The position numbers were made by a program, and so were the translations under genes. DNA of 64,000 nucleotides from an archaeon (GTDB lineage: Archaea; Thermoproteota; Nitrososphaeria; Nitrososphaerales; Gagatemarchaeaceae): contig JAKASL010000002.1 in the NCBI GenBank assembly GCA_021819035.1, positions 62,001-126,000 on the forward strand, read 5' to 3'. Positions 44,295 through 51,902 of the stretch are shown one piece after another; position 1 is the stretch's first letter; each line of letters begins with the position of its first letter. The notes under the pieces are model-generated. The model made no database searches and had not been told where the DNA came from. It saw only the letters and a list, made by a program, of their open reading frames with translations.

Positions 44295-45296
44295 ATGGGG
44301 TGGGGCTTCGACGTGGTGAAGGCGGGGCACATCGAGCTTCTGGTCACCGACATCGCGGAGGCGAGGAGGTTCTACGTAGACACGCTAGGCTTCACTGTGA
44401 CGGAGTCAGACGCTGGCCACCTGTACCTCCGCGGGCTCGAGGACAGGCAGCACCACTCGGTGACCCTGACGGAGTCTGACGCCCCCGGGGTCGACCACTT
44501 CGCGTTCAGGGTCAGTGACGAGGCCGGGCTCGACGCCCTGGAGGGCCTCGCCAGGGAGAAGGGGTGGTTTTCGCGCTGGAAGAAGCCGGGGGAGGAGAGG
44601 GGGGTCGGGAGGGCGCTCGTAGTCGAAGACGGGTTCGGGTTCCCGGTAGAGTTCTACTCCGGGACGGAGCCGCGAGAGTGGCTGCTCCAGAAGTTCCAAC
44701 ATTACAAGGGGGCCAAGGTGATGCGCCTCGACCACTTCAACGTCATGCTCCCGGACGTCGCCTCGGCCTACGACTGGTATGTGAGAGGGCTTGGGTTCTG
44801 GTGCACAGAGCTTACAGAGACCGAGGGTGAGAAGCCTGACCTCTGGGCCGCCTGGCTCCGGAGGAAGCACACCTGCCATGACGTTGCCCTCACCACCGGG
44901 AGGGGCCCGAGGGTGCACCATGCGGGGCTGACCGTGGCTGACAGGGTCGCGATCATGGACGCGGCTGACGCCCTCGCGGCCAACGGCTACGCGAAGAGCA
45001 TGGAGAGGGGCCCCGGGAGGCACGGGATATCGAACGCGTTCTTCCTGTATCTCAGGGACCCGGACGGGAACCGGATAGAGCTCTATACCGGGGACTACGT
45101 CAGCGCTGACCCCGACTGGGTCCCCATCAGGTGGAAGCTGAACGACCCTCAGAGGCAGACGTTCTGGGGCGCCCCGGCGCCGCAGAGCTGGTTCGACGAT
45201 GCGATGCTTGTGCGCTCCCCCAGGACGGGGAGGTTCGCCGAGGTCTCCGACCCCAAGATCAAAGACAGGCCGGACTACCTGGTGGCGGCGAAGTAG
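44295..45296 (+). CDS. Extradiol dioxygenase, homoprotocatechuate 2,3-type
   Basis: Cleaves the catechol made by HpaB between C2 and C3. About 333 residues with two VOC domains; only the second is catalytic. Iron ligands: His in MRLDHFNVMLPD, His in RVHHAGLTVAD, Glu in NRIELYTGDY. GRHGISNAFFLYLRDPDG is characteristic of the homoprotocatechuate class. The start is either TTG 44286 (overlapping the hpaB stop) or ATG 44295, five bases after it; both are in frame, with a purine-rich GGAGGGGTTGAGGAGG run. I prefer ATG 44295. It forms an operon with hpaB. Confidence 0.93.
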   Translation: MGWGFDVVKAGHIELLVTDIAEARRFYVDTLGFTVTESDAGHLYLRGLEDRQHHSVTLTESDAPGVDHFAFRVSDEAGLDALEGLAREKGWFSRWKKPGEERGVGRALVVEDGFGFPVEFYSGTEPREWLLQKFQHYKGAKVMRLDHFNVMLPDVASAYDWYVRGLGFWCTELTETEGEKPDLWAAWLRRKHTCHDVALTTGRGPRVHHAGLTVADRVAIMDAADALAANGYAKSMERGPGRHGISNAFFLYLRDPDGNRIELYTGDYVSADPDWVPIRWKLNDPQRQTFWGAPAPQSWFDDAMLVRSPRTGRFAEVSDPKIKDRPDYLVAAK

Positions 45297-45818
45297 CTAC
45301 CAGACGATGTCAGACGGCGGCGCCGGAGAGTCGCCGCGCTCCGTGGTGGTGTACTGCTGTCCGTAGTAGATCAGAGGCCGCCTCGAGGATTCGACGCTGG
45401 CCGCCAGCACCTCCGCCACGACGATGGAGTGGTCCCCCGCGTCGAAGAGGCGCCACGGGCGGCACTCGATGGCGGCCCTCGCCCCCGCGATGATGGGCGG
45501 ACCTGTGACGCCCTTGGCGTGCTTCACCCCCTGGAACCTGACCCGCGCCGTCGTCCTCCCGGCGAAGCGGTCGGATATCGTCTTCTGGTCGTCGGCGAGG
45601 AAGTTGACGGCCAAGGCCAGGGCTCCGCAGAAGAAGTCGTGTTGGGAAGAGCTCTTCGCGACGCAGAACAGGACGAGGGGGGGCGCAAGGGAGACGCTCG
45701 CGAAGGAGCTCACTGTCAGACCCCTGGGGCCGTCGGGGCCGTCGGCCGTGACGACAGTGACCCCCTGGGGATAGACCCTCATCACCTGCTTAAGGCTCGA
45801 CCGGATCTCTTCGCTCAA
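45297..45818 (-). CDS. Flavin reductase, HpaC-like
   Basis: Supplies reduced FAD to the two-component monooxygenase. 173 residues of the flavin-reductase domain: YPQGVTVVTA near residue 16, GLTVSSFASVSLAPPLVLFCV near residue 33, HDFFCGALALAVNFLADDQ, and GDHSIVVAEV with the GDH signature near residue 128. TTG at 45818 is the first codon after a stop in frame. Convergent with the dioxygenase gene, whose stop codon is directly adjacent. A shared A/T-rich box (45850-45861) stands between it and the channel-like gene. Confidence 0.92.
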   Translation of the reverse strand: MSEEIRSSLKQVMRVYPQGVTVVTADGPDGPRGLTVSSFASVSLAPPLVLFCVAKSSSQHDFFCGALALAVNFLADDQKTISDRFAGRTTARVRFQGVKHAKGVTGPPIIAGARAAIECRPWRLFDAGDHSIVVAEVLAASVESSRRPLIYYGQQYTTTERGDSPAPPSDIVW

Positions 45819-45849
45819 GGGGCGGGTTCCTCATGAGTCGCGGGGACCT

Positions 45850-45861
45850 GTTCTGTTTAAA
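45850..45861. promoter_or_regulatory. A/T-rich box between divergent genes
   Basis: CTGTTTAAAACG is a near-palindromic TATA-like element, nearly equidistant (about 38 bp) from TTG 45818 of the flavin reductase and ATG 45895 of the channel-like gene. It would give leaders of about 12 bases both ways. No other A/T-rich element is in the interval. Confidence 0.45.
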
Positions 45862-45894
45862 ACGTTGTGAGGGACAAAGGGCTCCGCCGACGGT

Positions 45895-46299
45895 ATGGTA
45901 AGTCCTAGGAGACGAAGCAGGAGACGGAGAATCCCCAGGTCTTTCTGGGAGCGGGCGCTCTACTCGTTCGGGTTGATTGCGGCCATGGTGGCGGTCGGGT
46001 CGGCGGTGATGCACGTCATACAGGGGTGGAGCTACCTCGACTCCTTCTATTTCACCAGCTTCATAGCGACAGGCCAGGGGCCGCCTGCCGACCTGTACCC
46101 CACGTCTGCGATAGGGAAGATATTCGCGTCGATACTTGCCTTCGTTTCGGTGGGGACCGTGGTAACAGCGCTCCTCTTCCTCTTCGGCCCGTTCATGGGG
46201 ACGGTCCTAAGGCTGAGCGAGGAGAAGATGGAAGAGCTGGAGAGCGGGGTGGAGAAGGAGCTGAGCGGGCGGGAGCCCCCGGAGCCGGAAGACCAATGA
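45895..46299 (+). CDS. Two-helix ion-channel-like membrane protein
   Basis: 134 residues. Basic N-terminus (RRRSRRRR), TM1 about residues 23-42, pore-helix-like LDSFYFTSFIATGQGPPADLYP at 48-69, TM2 about 73-98, then an acidic cytoplasmic tail. The layout matches the two-TM K+ channel pore module (DSFYF, DLYP and GKIFA fit the flanks), but the filter TVGYG is replaced by ATGQGPPA. Thus it may conduct something else or not conduct at all. No cytoplasmic RCK domain. Divergent from the flavin reductase. Confidence 0.7.
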   Translation: MVSPRRRSRRRRIPRSFWERALYSFGLIAAMVAVGSAVMHVIQGWSYLDSFYFTSFIATGQGPPADLYPTSAIGKIFASILAFVSVGTVVTALLFLFGPFMGTVLRLSEEKMEELESGVEKELSGREPPEPEDQ

Positions 46300-46305
46300 C
46301 TGGCG

Positions 46306-46773
46306 TTAGTCCCCCTGCTCTCCAAGGATTTCAGAGACCTGGTTCTTGATTTCTCGGAGCCTTTCACGGTGCGCCGCGATGTCCCCCCTTCCGGCGTGTT
46401 TCAGGTCCTGCACAAAAGAGAGGGCGCTGTGGGCTTGTTCGACCGCATCCCCCATGGCCGTTGGACCCTCCGTGGCCGGGCCGAAGGGACCGCCAGCTTC
46501 GTACCGCCCCTTGTCTGTGAGCTCGAACCTCCCGTCGTCCAGCTTTCGCACCAGCCCTTGGGACATCATCTCCTTCATCAGCGGGTAGATCGACCCAGGG
46601 GTAGGGCGCCACCACCCCCGGGTGATCGACTGCACTCCGTCCATAAGCTCGACCCCGTTCATCGGGGAAGATGAGAGGAGATACATCACCATGTGCGGGA
46701 GCCCCCTCTTCCTCCTTCTGGTCATCGCGAACCTGAACGGCCACAAGACGATGGCTACCGCGAGGGACGTCAT
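46306..46773 (-). CDS. PadR family transcriptional regulator
   Basis: About 155 residues from ATG 46773; the frame extends to 46857 but that part contains the repeat cluster and is likely upstream DNA. The winged helix is RKRGLPHMVMYLLSSSPMNGVELMDGV followed by RGWWRPTPGSIYPLMKEMMSQGLV and DGRFELTDKGR, a textbook PadR domain; a C-terminal coiled helix (SFVQDLKHAGRGDIAAHRERL) makes the dimer. A hydrophobic N-terminal stretch, SLAVAIVLWPFRFAM, is unusual; ATG 46725 would skip it. It likely regulates itself and the SHOCT gene via the repeats at 46777-46815. Confidence 0.85.
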   Translation of the reverse strand: MTSLAVAIVLWPFRFAMTRRRKRGLPHMVMYLLSSSPMNGVELMDGVQSITRGWWRPTPGSIYPLMKEMMSQGLVRKLDDGRFELTDKGRYEAGGPFGPATEGPTAMGDAVEQAHSALSFVQDLKHAGRGDIAAHRERLREIKNQVSEILGEQGD

Positions 46774-46776
46774 ATA

Positions 46777-46815
46777 GATATTTCTATCAGATATTCCGTT
46801 TCGATATTTCGATAA
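46777..46815. repeat. Three-copy GATATTYC repeat, 13-bp period
   Basis: GATATTTC at 46777-46784, GATATTCC at 46790-46797 and GATATTTC at 46803-46810 start exactly 13 bases apart. The outer two sit in small palindromes (ATAGATATTTCTAT and TCGATATTTCGA). They occupy the padR-SHOCT intergenic region, 4 bases from the likely padR start. Very likely a regulator binding array. Confidence 0.65.
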
Positions 46816-46858
46816 GCTTAAGTGACGCCCTCTCCCCCCTGAAGAGAGGCGAGCCAAG

Positions 46859-47242
46859 TTGGCCTCCTATCACGGCGAGAGACCCCACGGGGGGATACAC
46901 TGGCTTGGGTGGGTTGTCGTCGCGCTGGTGCTCGTTGTCGTCATCGGCTTCTTCGGCTCGATGTCAGCGAGCGGGTTCTATCCTCAGGGGATGTTCGCCG
47001 GTCCGCCCTACTACGGGTGGTACTTCTTCCCGTTAGGGCTGGTGTTCTTCGTCATCTTCGTCGTGATAATCTTCAGGCTGGTCTTCTGGGGCTTCGGCGG
47101 GTGGGGGTGGAGAAGGGGGTACTGGTACTCTAACGCATACAGACACGGAGACGCGCGGGAGATCCTGCGCCAGAGATACGCCAGGGGCGAGATAACGAAG
47201 GACCAATTCGACCAGATGATGAAGGACCTGGAGCAGCACTAG
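46859..47242 (+). CDS. SHOCT-domain membrane protein
   Basis: 127 residues. Two TM helices (about 14-33 and 53-77), an aromatic-rich loop (YYGWYF, WGFGGWGWRRGYWY) and a C-terminal SHOCT motif AREILRQRYARGEITKDQFDQMMKDL. SHOCT regions are short oligomerising helices at the end of many membrane proteins of unknown role. TTG start at 46859. Divergent from padR, probably controlled by it. Pairing of a PadR protein with a small membrane protein is often linked to envelope stress, but nothing here proves that. Confidence 0.8.
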   Translation: MASYHGERPHGGIHWLGWVVVALVLVVVIGFFGSMSASGFYPQGMFAGPPYYGWYFFPLGLVFFVIFVVIIFRLVFWGFGGWGWRRGYWYSNAYRHGDAREILRQRYARGEITKDQFDQMMKDLEQH

Positions 47243-47295
47243 CCCGGCTCGTCTTCTTCCGAACTGATTTAATGGGCTTCGGGCCCCCTCTGCCT

Positions 47296-47793
47296 GTGGA
47301 CTCGGCGGTCATCAGGCGAGGGCGCAGGGCGGACTCCAAGAAGTTGATCGAGCTCGTCGTCGCCCTCGCCAGGTTCGAGAAGCTCGACCCCCCGAGCGCC
47401 GCGGGGAGGAGGAGGCTGCTCGACGACATCTTCAGAAAGAAGAGGGTCCACCTTTTCGTCGCGTCACAAGGGAGGATGCTGGTCGGGTATGCCCTTTACT
47501 TCTACAGCTACTCTTCCTTCCTGGCCAAGCCGACGCTCTACCTCGAGGACCTCTTCGTGTCAGCAGAACGCCGAGGGAGCGGCGTCGGGACTGCGCTGTT
47601 GAGGCGGTGCGCGGAAGAAGCGCTGGCGAAAGGATGCGGGCGGATGGAGTGGGCTGTGTTGACCTGGAACGAAGAGGCCCTGACGTTCTATGAGAGCATC
47701 GGCGCGGAGCGCATGGCAGGGTGGTACCTGTATCGGCTCGACGGGAAGTCCATCCGTAGCTTCGCGGAGGAGTCGATAACGACTGGCCGCTGA
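47296..47793 (+). CDS. GNAT family N-acetyltransferase
   Basis: 165 residues of the GNAT fold. LYLEDLFVSAERRGSGVGTALLRR near the middle binds acetyl-CoA, and WAVLTWNEEALTFYESIGAER completes the fold; it resembles diamine (spermidine/spermine) acetyltransferase-like members. The frame opens at ATG 47272, but TGATTTAATGG (47263-47273) overlaps that codon and lies 26 bp before GTG 47296, so the leaderless start at 47296 is preferred. Substrate not known. Confidence 0.85.
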   Translation: MDSAVIRRGRRADSKKLIELVVALARFEKLDPPSAAGRRRLLDDIFRKKRVHLFVASQGRMLVGYALYFYSYSSFLAKPTLYLEDLFVSAERRGSGVGTALLRRCAEEALAKGCGRMEWAVLTWNEEALTFYESIGAERMAGWYLYRLDGKSIRSFAEESITTGR

Positions 47794-47844
47794 CCGCGTC
47801 GTCCTCTTATCTGTCGATTCGGCTCGAGGCTGAGAGACCACCGT

Positions 47845-47988
47845 TCATTGATAGGGAGAAAGCTCGTAGCCCCTTGGGGCGTCGTTCTTCTCGGTCGGGG
47901 GTTGAGGGGCTGGAGCAGATGCCGGAACGTTGCCGCCTTTCTTCTTGACGGACTTCCGTCTTGCGGTTCTCCTGGGCTTCTTTGGCAT
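47845..47988 (-). CDS. Small lysine/arginine-rich protein
   Basis: 47 residues: MPKKPRRTARRKSVKKKGG followed by a Pro/Ala linker (VPASAPAPQPP) and a short tail ending ELSPYQ. No family recognised; the basic N-terminus suggests nucleic-acid binding. It is probably a real gene because TATAACTATA (48011-48020 on the other strand) is centred 27 bp upstream of the ATG, the leaderless distance common here. It lies between a GNAT gene and a DUF998 gene. Confidence 0.6.
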   Translation of the reverse strand: MPKKPRRTARRKSVKKKGGNVPASAPAPQPPTEKNDAPRGYELSPYQ

Positions 47989-48138
47989 GACCCGGCGGGT
48001 CGTTAGCGGCTATAGTTATAGAGATCGGGTCGTTCCCAAGCGAGCACAACGGCTCGGCGACCGCCTCGTGGGACATTTGGAAGGCGAACGGACTGCCGAG
48101 CTCCGAAGGCGACTTGCGGCCTTTGGGAGGCGGCTAGT

Positions 48139-48336
48139 TTACCGGGAGAGAGGTTGCTCGCGGCTTCGGGCCGTGGTCGCGGATCGGGCGCCGTCAAGAG
48201 CGCCAGCGCCAAACCCATCGCGGACGAGCGCGAGGTCGCCCGGCTGGGCGACGAACTCCAACTCGCGGTTGTGAGTGACCACGCCTGGGAGACGACAGCG
48301 AAAGGAACCCTCGCCCTGACGGCCAGAGTTCGCCAT
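48139..48336 (-). CDS. Possible small protein after the DUF998 gene
   Basis: A 65-residue frame starting one base after the DUF998 gene stop (TAACATGG), so coupled translation would be possible. The sequence (SGRQGEGSFRCRLPGVVTHNREL) has no recognised motif or hydrophobic helix. Weakly supported; the remaining interval to the TATA at 48011-48020 shows nothing I recognise. Confidence 0.25.
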   Translation of the reverse strand: MANSGRQGEGSFRCRLPGVVTHNRELEFVAQPGDLALVRDGFGAGALDGARSATTARSREQPLSR

Positions 48337-48337
48337 G

Positions 48338-48997
48338 TTAGGCAGCGGCGCGGTCGCCCAGGTGCACTCCGCTCAGGTACGCGCCGAAGCACAACGCCCA
48401 TAGCACGAACGGATAGACTATCAGACGCTCGGTCAACCCGGCGATCGAGGCGCCGCTATACACGAACACCGGGATGGAGACAAGCGTGATAACCCCGAGG
48501 ACGACAGAAAAGCAGCGGAATGGGGCTTTCGTCAGTCTGACGGCGTACACGGCAGAGACACCGCCGAAGGCGAAGGTCGTGAAGGCGCCGATGCTGTGCA
48601 TCCCGGCAGCTCCGAGAGAGGAGTTCCCCGGGAAGAGCGAGACGATGATCGACCCGATTCCAGGGAGAAGATAAAGGACTCCGACCAGGCTAGCCCTTCC
48701 GCCGACTGCGGTCGCCCGAAACTGGTTCTCCGTGTAAAACAGGGAGTACCCTGCGACGAGCAAGAGTGCACCGCTCACAAAGAGCGTGCCGTTCCATAGC
48801 AGGCAAGTGTTCGCGCCTATGGCGCCAAGGTCGCTCAAGTAGTACGTTCCCACGTCGTAGTTCGGATAGATGCCCTCGGCCACCGTGTTTAGCAGGAAGA
48901 AGACCAGCCCCCCCGAGATGAGCATGGAACCTGCGACCCTTACCCTCGAACTACCCCCATCGGCCCCAGCAGGGGGGCTCGGCTCAGGCAAGCCCAT
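48338..48997 (-). CDS. DUF998 family membrane protein
   Basis: 219 residues with six predicted helices. The opening after the first helix, AEGIYPNYDVGTYYLSDLGA near residue 42, is the family signature (YPxYxxxxxxLSxLG). No enzymatic function is established for DUF998. ATG 48997 with an acidic/proline-rich short N-terminus (MGLPEPSPPAGADGG). The gene is alone apart from a possible small frame directly behind its stop codon. Confidence 0.85.
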   Translation of the reverse strand: MGLPEPSPPAGADGGSSRVRVAGSMLISGGLVFFLLNTVAEGIYPNYDVGTYYLSDLGAIGANTCLLWNGTLFVSGALLLVAGYSLFYTENQFRATAVGGRASLVGVLYLLPGIGSIIVSLFPGNSSLGAAGMHSIGAFTTFAFGGVSAVYAVRLTKAPFRCFSVVLGVITLVSIPVFVYSGASIAGLTERLIVYPFVLWALCFGAYLSGVHLGDRAAA

Positions 48998-49169
48998 GTG
49001 AGTCCGTTGACCCGCCGAACTTAACCCACGCGTCGCTCCCTATCTCGACGACTAAGACCTGCATCGGCTGTAGCAACGGGCGGAGGTTCGCAGGCAGGCG
49101 TCGAACCAACGCAGGGCGTACATCCTCCGAAGGACTTACAAACACAATCAGGGGAACCCAAAAGCGCCC

Positions 49170-51818
49170 ATGCAGAACGTAGTGCACTTCAAAGATGCGC
49201 GAGGGGCGGACAAATTCCTCCTCGGCGGCAAGGGCTACGGCCTGGCCGAGATGACCGCCCTGGGGCTCCCCGTCCCTCCCGGATTCACCATCACGACTCA
49301 GGTCTGCAAAGAGTACTACGCCAACGGGGGCAAGGTCCCCGACGGGCTCTTCGAACAGGTCCGGGCAAAGATAACGGACGTCGAGAAGCAGACCGGTAAG
49401 AGGTTCGGAGGGGAGGAGAGACCGCTCCTCTTCTCCGTGAGGTCCGGAGCGCCGTTCTCGATGCCCGGGATGATGGACACCATCCTGAACCTCGGGCTGA
49501 ACGACATCACAGCGAGGCGGGTCGCAGAGATAACCAGGAACGAGAGGTTCGCCTACGACTCATACAGGAGGCTCATCCAGATGTTCGGGAAGATCGCCAT
49601 GGGAGCGGACGCCGAAGAGTTCGAGAAGGTCCTCGATGCGAGGAAGAAGGCCGCGGGGGCGAAGATGGACATCGACCTCTCGCCCCAAGAGCTTAGAGGC
49701 GTGACCGAGGAGTTCAAGCGCATAGTCAAGGAGCGGACGGGGAAGGAGTTCCCGCAGGACCCCTTCGTCCAGCTAGAGATGGCCGTGGTGGCTGTACTCA
49801 GGTCATGGGACAACCAGAGAGCGAAGGAGTACAGGAAGTTCTACAACATCCCGGACGACCTTGGCACGGCCGTGAACATCCAGACCATGGTCTTCGGCAA
49901 CTTCGGGGACAACTCGGGTTCAGGTGTCGGGTTCACCCGCAACCCCTCTACCGGGGAGAAGAAGCTCTTCGGAGAGTACCTCCCCAATTCACAGGGCGAG
50001 GACGTGGTGGCCGGGATACGGACCCCGGTGAGCATCGACGGGATGCACCCAGCCCTCAGGGCCCAGCTGCAGGACGTCGCGGAGCGGCTGGAGGCGCACT
50101 TCAAAGACATGCAGGACTTCGAGTTCACCGTCGAGGACAACAAGCTCTACACCCTCCAGACGAGGAACGGGAAGAGGACCGCGCAGGCCGCGGTGAAGAT
50201 CGCGGTGGACATGGCGAAGGAGGGGCTGATCACAACCGCCGAGTCTGTGGCGAGGGTGGAGCCGGACCAGCTGGAGGCCCTACTTCACAGGAGGCTAGAC
50301 CCGCGCTCAACGGACAAGCCGGTGGCGAAGGGTCTGGACGCTTCCCCGGGCGCGGCTTCAGGGAAAGTGGTGTTCGACACCGAAGAGGCGGCATCCACCG
50401 GCGGGTCGCAGAAGATCATACTCGTGCGCCCGGAGACCACCCCCGAGGACATCAAAGGGCTGATCGCGTCCCAGGGGGTGCTCACGGTACGCGGCGGTAT
50501 GACGTCCCACGCGGCTGTGGTGGCCAGAGGGATGGGGAAACCCGCAGTGGTCGGTTGCAGCGAGATCGAGATATCTATGGAGGGCGGGTTCTTCACGACA
50601 AAATTAGGGGAGAAGATAACCAAGGGTGAGACCATAACCATAGACGGGACGACAGGGTCGGTGTACAAGGGCGTGGTCAGGACGGTGGACCCGGATCCGA
50701 CGCCTGAGCTGAGTGCCCTCCTTGAGTTCGCCGACAGAATCAAGCGCCTGGGCGTCTGGGCCAACGCCGACACCCCGGAAGCGGCGGCGAAGGCGAGGGA
50801 GTTCGGGGCAGAAGGGATAGGACTGTGCAGGACGGAGAGGATGTTCAACGACCCGAAGCGCCTCCCCATAGTGAGGGAAATGATCATGAGCCTGGACGCT
50901 GAGACGAGGAAGAAGCACCTCTACCGCCTCTTCCCGTTCCAGCTCTCCGATTTCAAGGGGATATTCGCAGCGATGGGTGGGAAGCCCGTGGTGGTGAGGC
51001 TCCTGGACCTGCCTCTCCACGAGTTCCTCCCCTCCGTAGAGGAGCTGCTCATCGAGATACAGGGTTTGAAGGAGAAGGGCGTCCCGGATGAGGAGCTAGA
51101 GAAGGCTGAGACCATGCTCAACCGCGTGAGGCAGCTCTCGGAGCACAACCCCATGATCGGGCATCGCGGGTGCCGCCTCGCGATAACCCACCCCGAGATA
51201 TACGAGATGCAGACCAAGGCGATCCTCGAGGCGGCGGTGGAACTCGACCGAGAGAAGAAGGAACGGGCGAAGGTGAAGATCATGCTCCCACTCATCTCTT
51301 CGGTCGAGGAGTTCAAGATACTCAGGAAGGTCATCGAGTCAGCTGCCGAAGAGACGTTCAAAGAGCTCGGGGCGAAGGTCGAGTACCAGGTCGGGACCAT
51401 GATAGAGACCCCCAGGGCTGCGGTCACCGCGGGAGAGATAGCGAAGTATTCGGACTTCTTCTCCTTCGGCACCAACGACCTGACCCAGACCACCTTCGGA
51501 TTCAGCAGGGACGACGTCGAGGCGAAGTTCATCCCGAAGTACCTGGAAGCTGGGATATTCGCCCGGAGCCCATTCGACTCGGTTGACACGGTCGGGGTCG
51601 GGCGCCTGGTGAAGCTCGCGGTCCTGGAGGGGAGGAAGACCAACCCCGGGCTGGAGGTCGGCATCTGCGGGGAGCACGGGGGGGACCCCACGAGCATCGC
51701 CTTCTTCGACGAGGCGGGGCTGGACTACGTGAGCTGCTCGGCGTTCAGGGTGCCGGTGGCAAGGCTAGCGGCCGCCCACGCCACCCTCTCCGAGAAGACG
51801 AAGGCGGTAACCGCATAG
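49170..51818 (+). CDS. ppdK: Pyruvate, phosphate dikinase
   Basis: Interconverts pyruvate + ATP + Pi and PEP + AMP + PPi. 882 residues, the standard size. N-terminal ATP-grasp domain (LGGKGYGLAEM, SVRSGAPFSMPGMMDTILNLG), the phosphohistidine domain with catalytic His in LTVRGGMTSHAAVVARGMGKP near residue 442, and the C-terminal TIM barrel with GIGLCRTERMF and the Cys in GICGEHGGDP near residue 833. ATG at 49170 has an A-rich CTTACAAACACAATC (about 49134-49148) upstream. Likely gluconeogenic, acting with malic enzyme and POR. Confidence 0.97.
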   Translation: MQNVVHFKDARGADKFLLGGKGYGLAEMTALGLPVPPGFTITTQVCKEYYANGGKVPDGLFEQVRAKITDVEKQTGKRFGGEERPLLFSVRSGAPFSMPGMMDTILNLGLNDITARRVAEITRNERFAYDSYRRLIQMFGKIAMGADAEEFEKVLDARKKAAGAKMDIDLSPQELRGVTEEFKRIVKERTGKEFPQDPFVQLEMAVVAVLRSWDNQRAKEYRKFYNIPDDLGTAVNIQTMVFGNFGDNSGSGVGFTRNPSTGEKKLFGEYLPNSQGEDVVAGIRTPVSIDGMHPALRAQLQDVAERLEAHFKDMQDFEFTVEDNKLYTLQTRNGKRTAQAAVKIAVDMAKEGLITTAESVARVEPDQLEALLHRRLDPRSTDKPVAKGLDASPGAASGKVVFDTEEAASTGGSQKIILVRPETTPEDIKGLIASQGVLTVRGGMTSHAAVVARGMGKPAVVGCSEIEISMEGGFFTTKLGEKITKGETITIDGTTGSVYKGVVRTVDPDPTPELSALLEFADRIKRLGVWANADTPEAAAKAREFGAEGIGLCRTERMFNDPKRLPIVREMIMSLDAETRKKHLYRLFPFQLSDFKGIFAAMGGKPVVVRLLDLPLHEFLPSVEELLIEIQGLKEKGVPDEELEKAETMLNRVRQLSEHNPMIGHRGCRLAITHPEIYEMQTKAILEAAVELDREKKERAKVKIMLPLISSVEEFKILRKVIESAAEETFKELGAKVEYQVGTMIETPRAAVTAGEIAKYSDFFSFGTNDLTQTTFGFSRDDVEAKFIPKYLEAGIFARSPFDSVDTVGVGRLVKLAVLEGRKTNPGLEVGICGEHGGDPTSIAFFDEAGLDYVSCSAFRVPVARLAAAHATLSEKTKAVTA

Positions 51819-51902
51819 CTCTTCCCGACGGTGCAGCCGCCTCGGGGCGCTGCGACCCTTGCTTGAAACATCGATATAACGACAGGTGGGGGGAAACACG
51901 GC

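Noticed and set aside
46774-46857. N-terminal extension of the PadR protein
   Set aside because: It consists of the promoter repeats translated; the wHTH begins much later.
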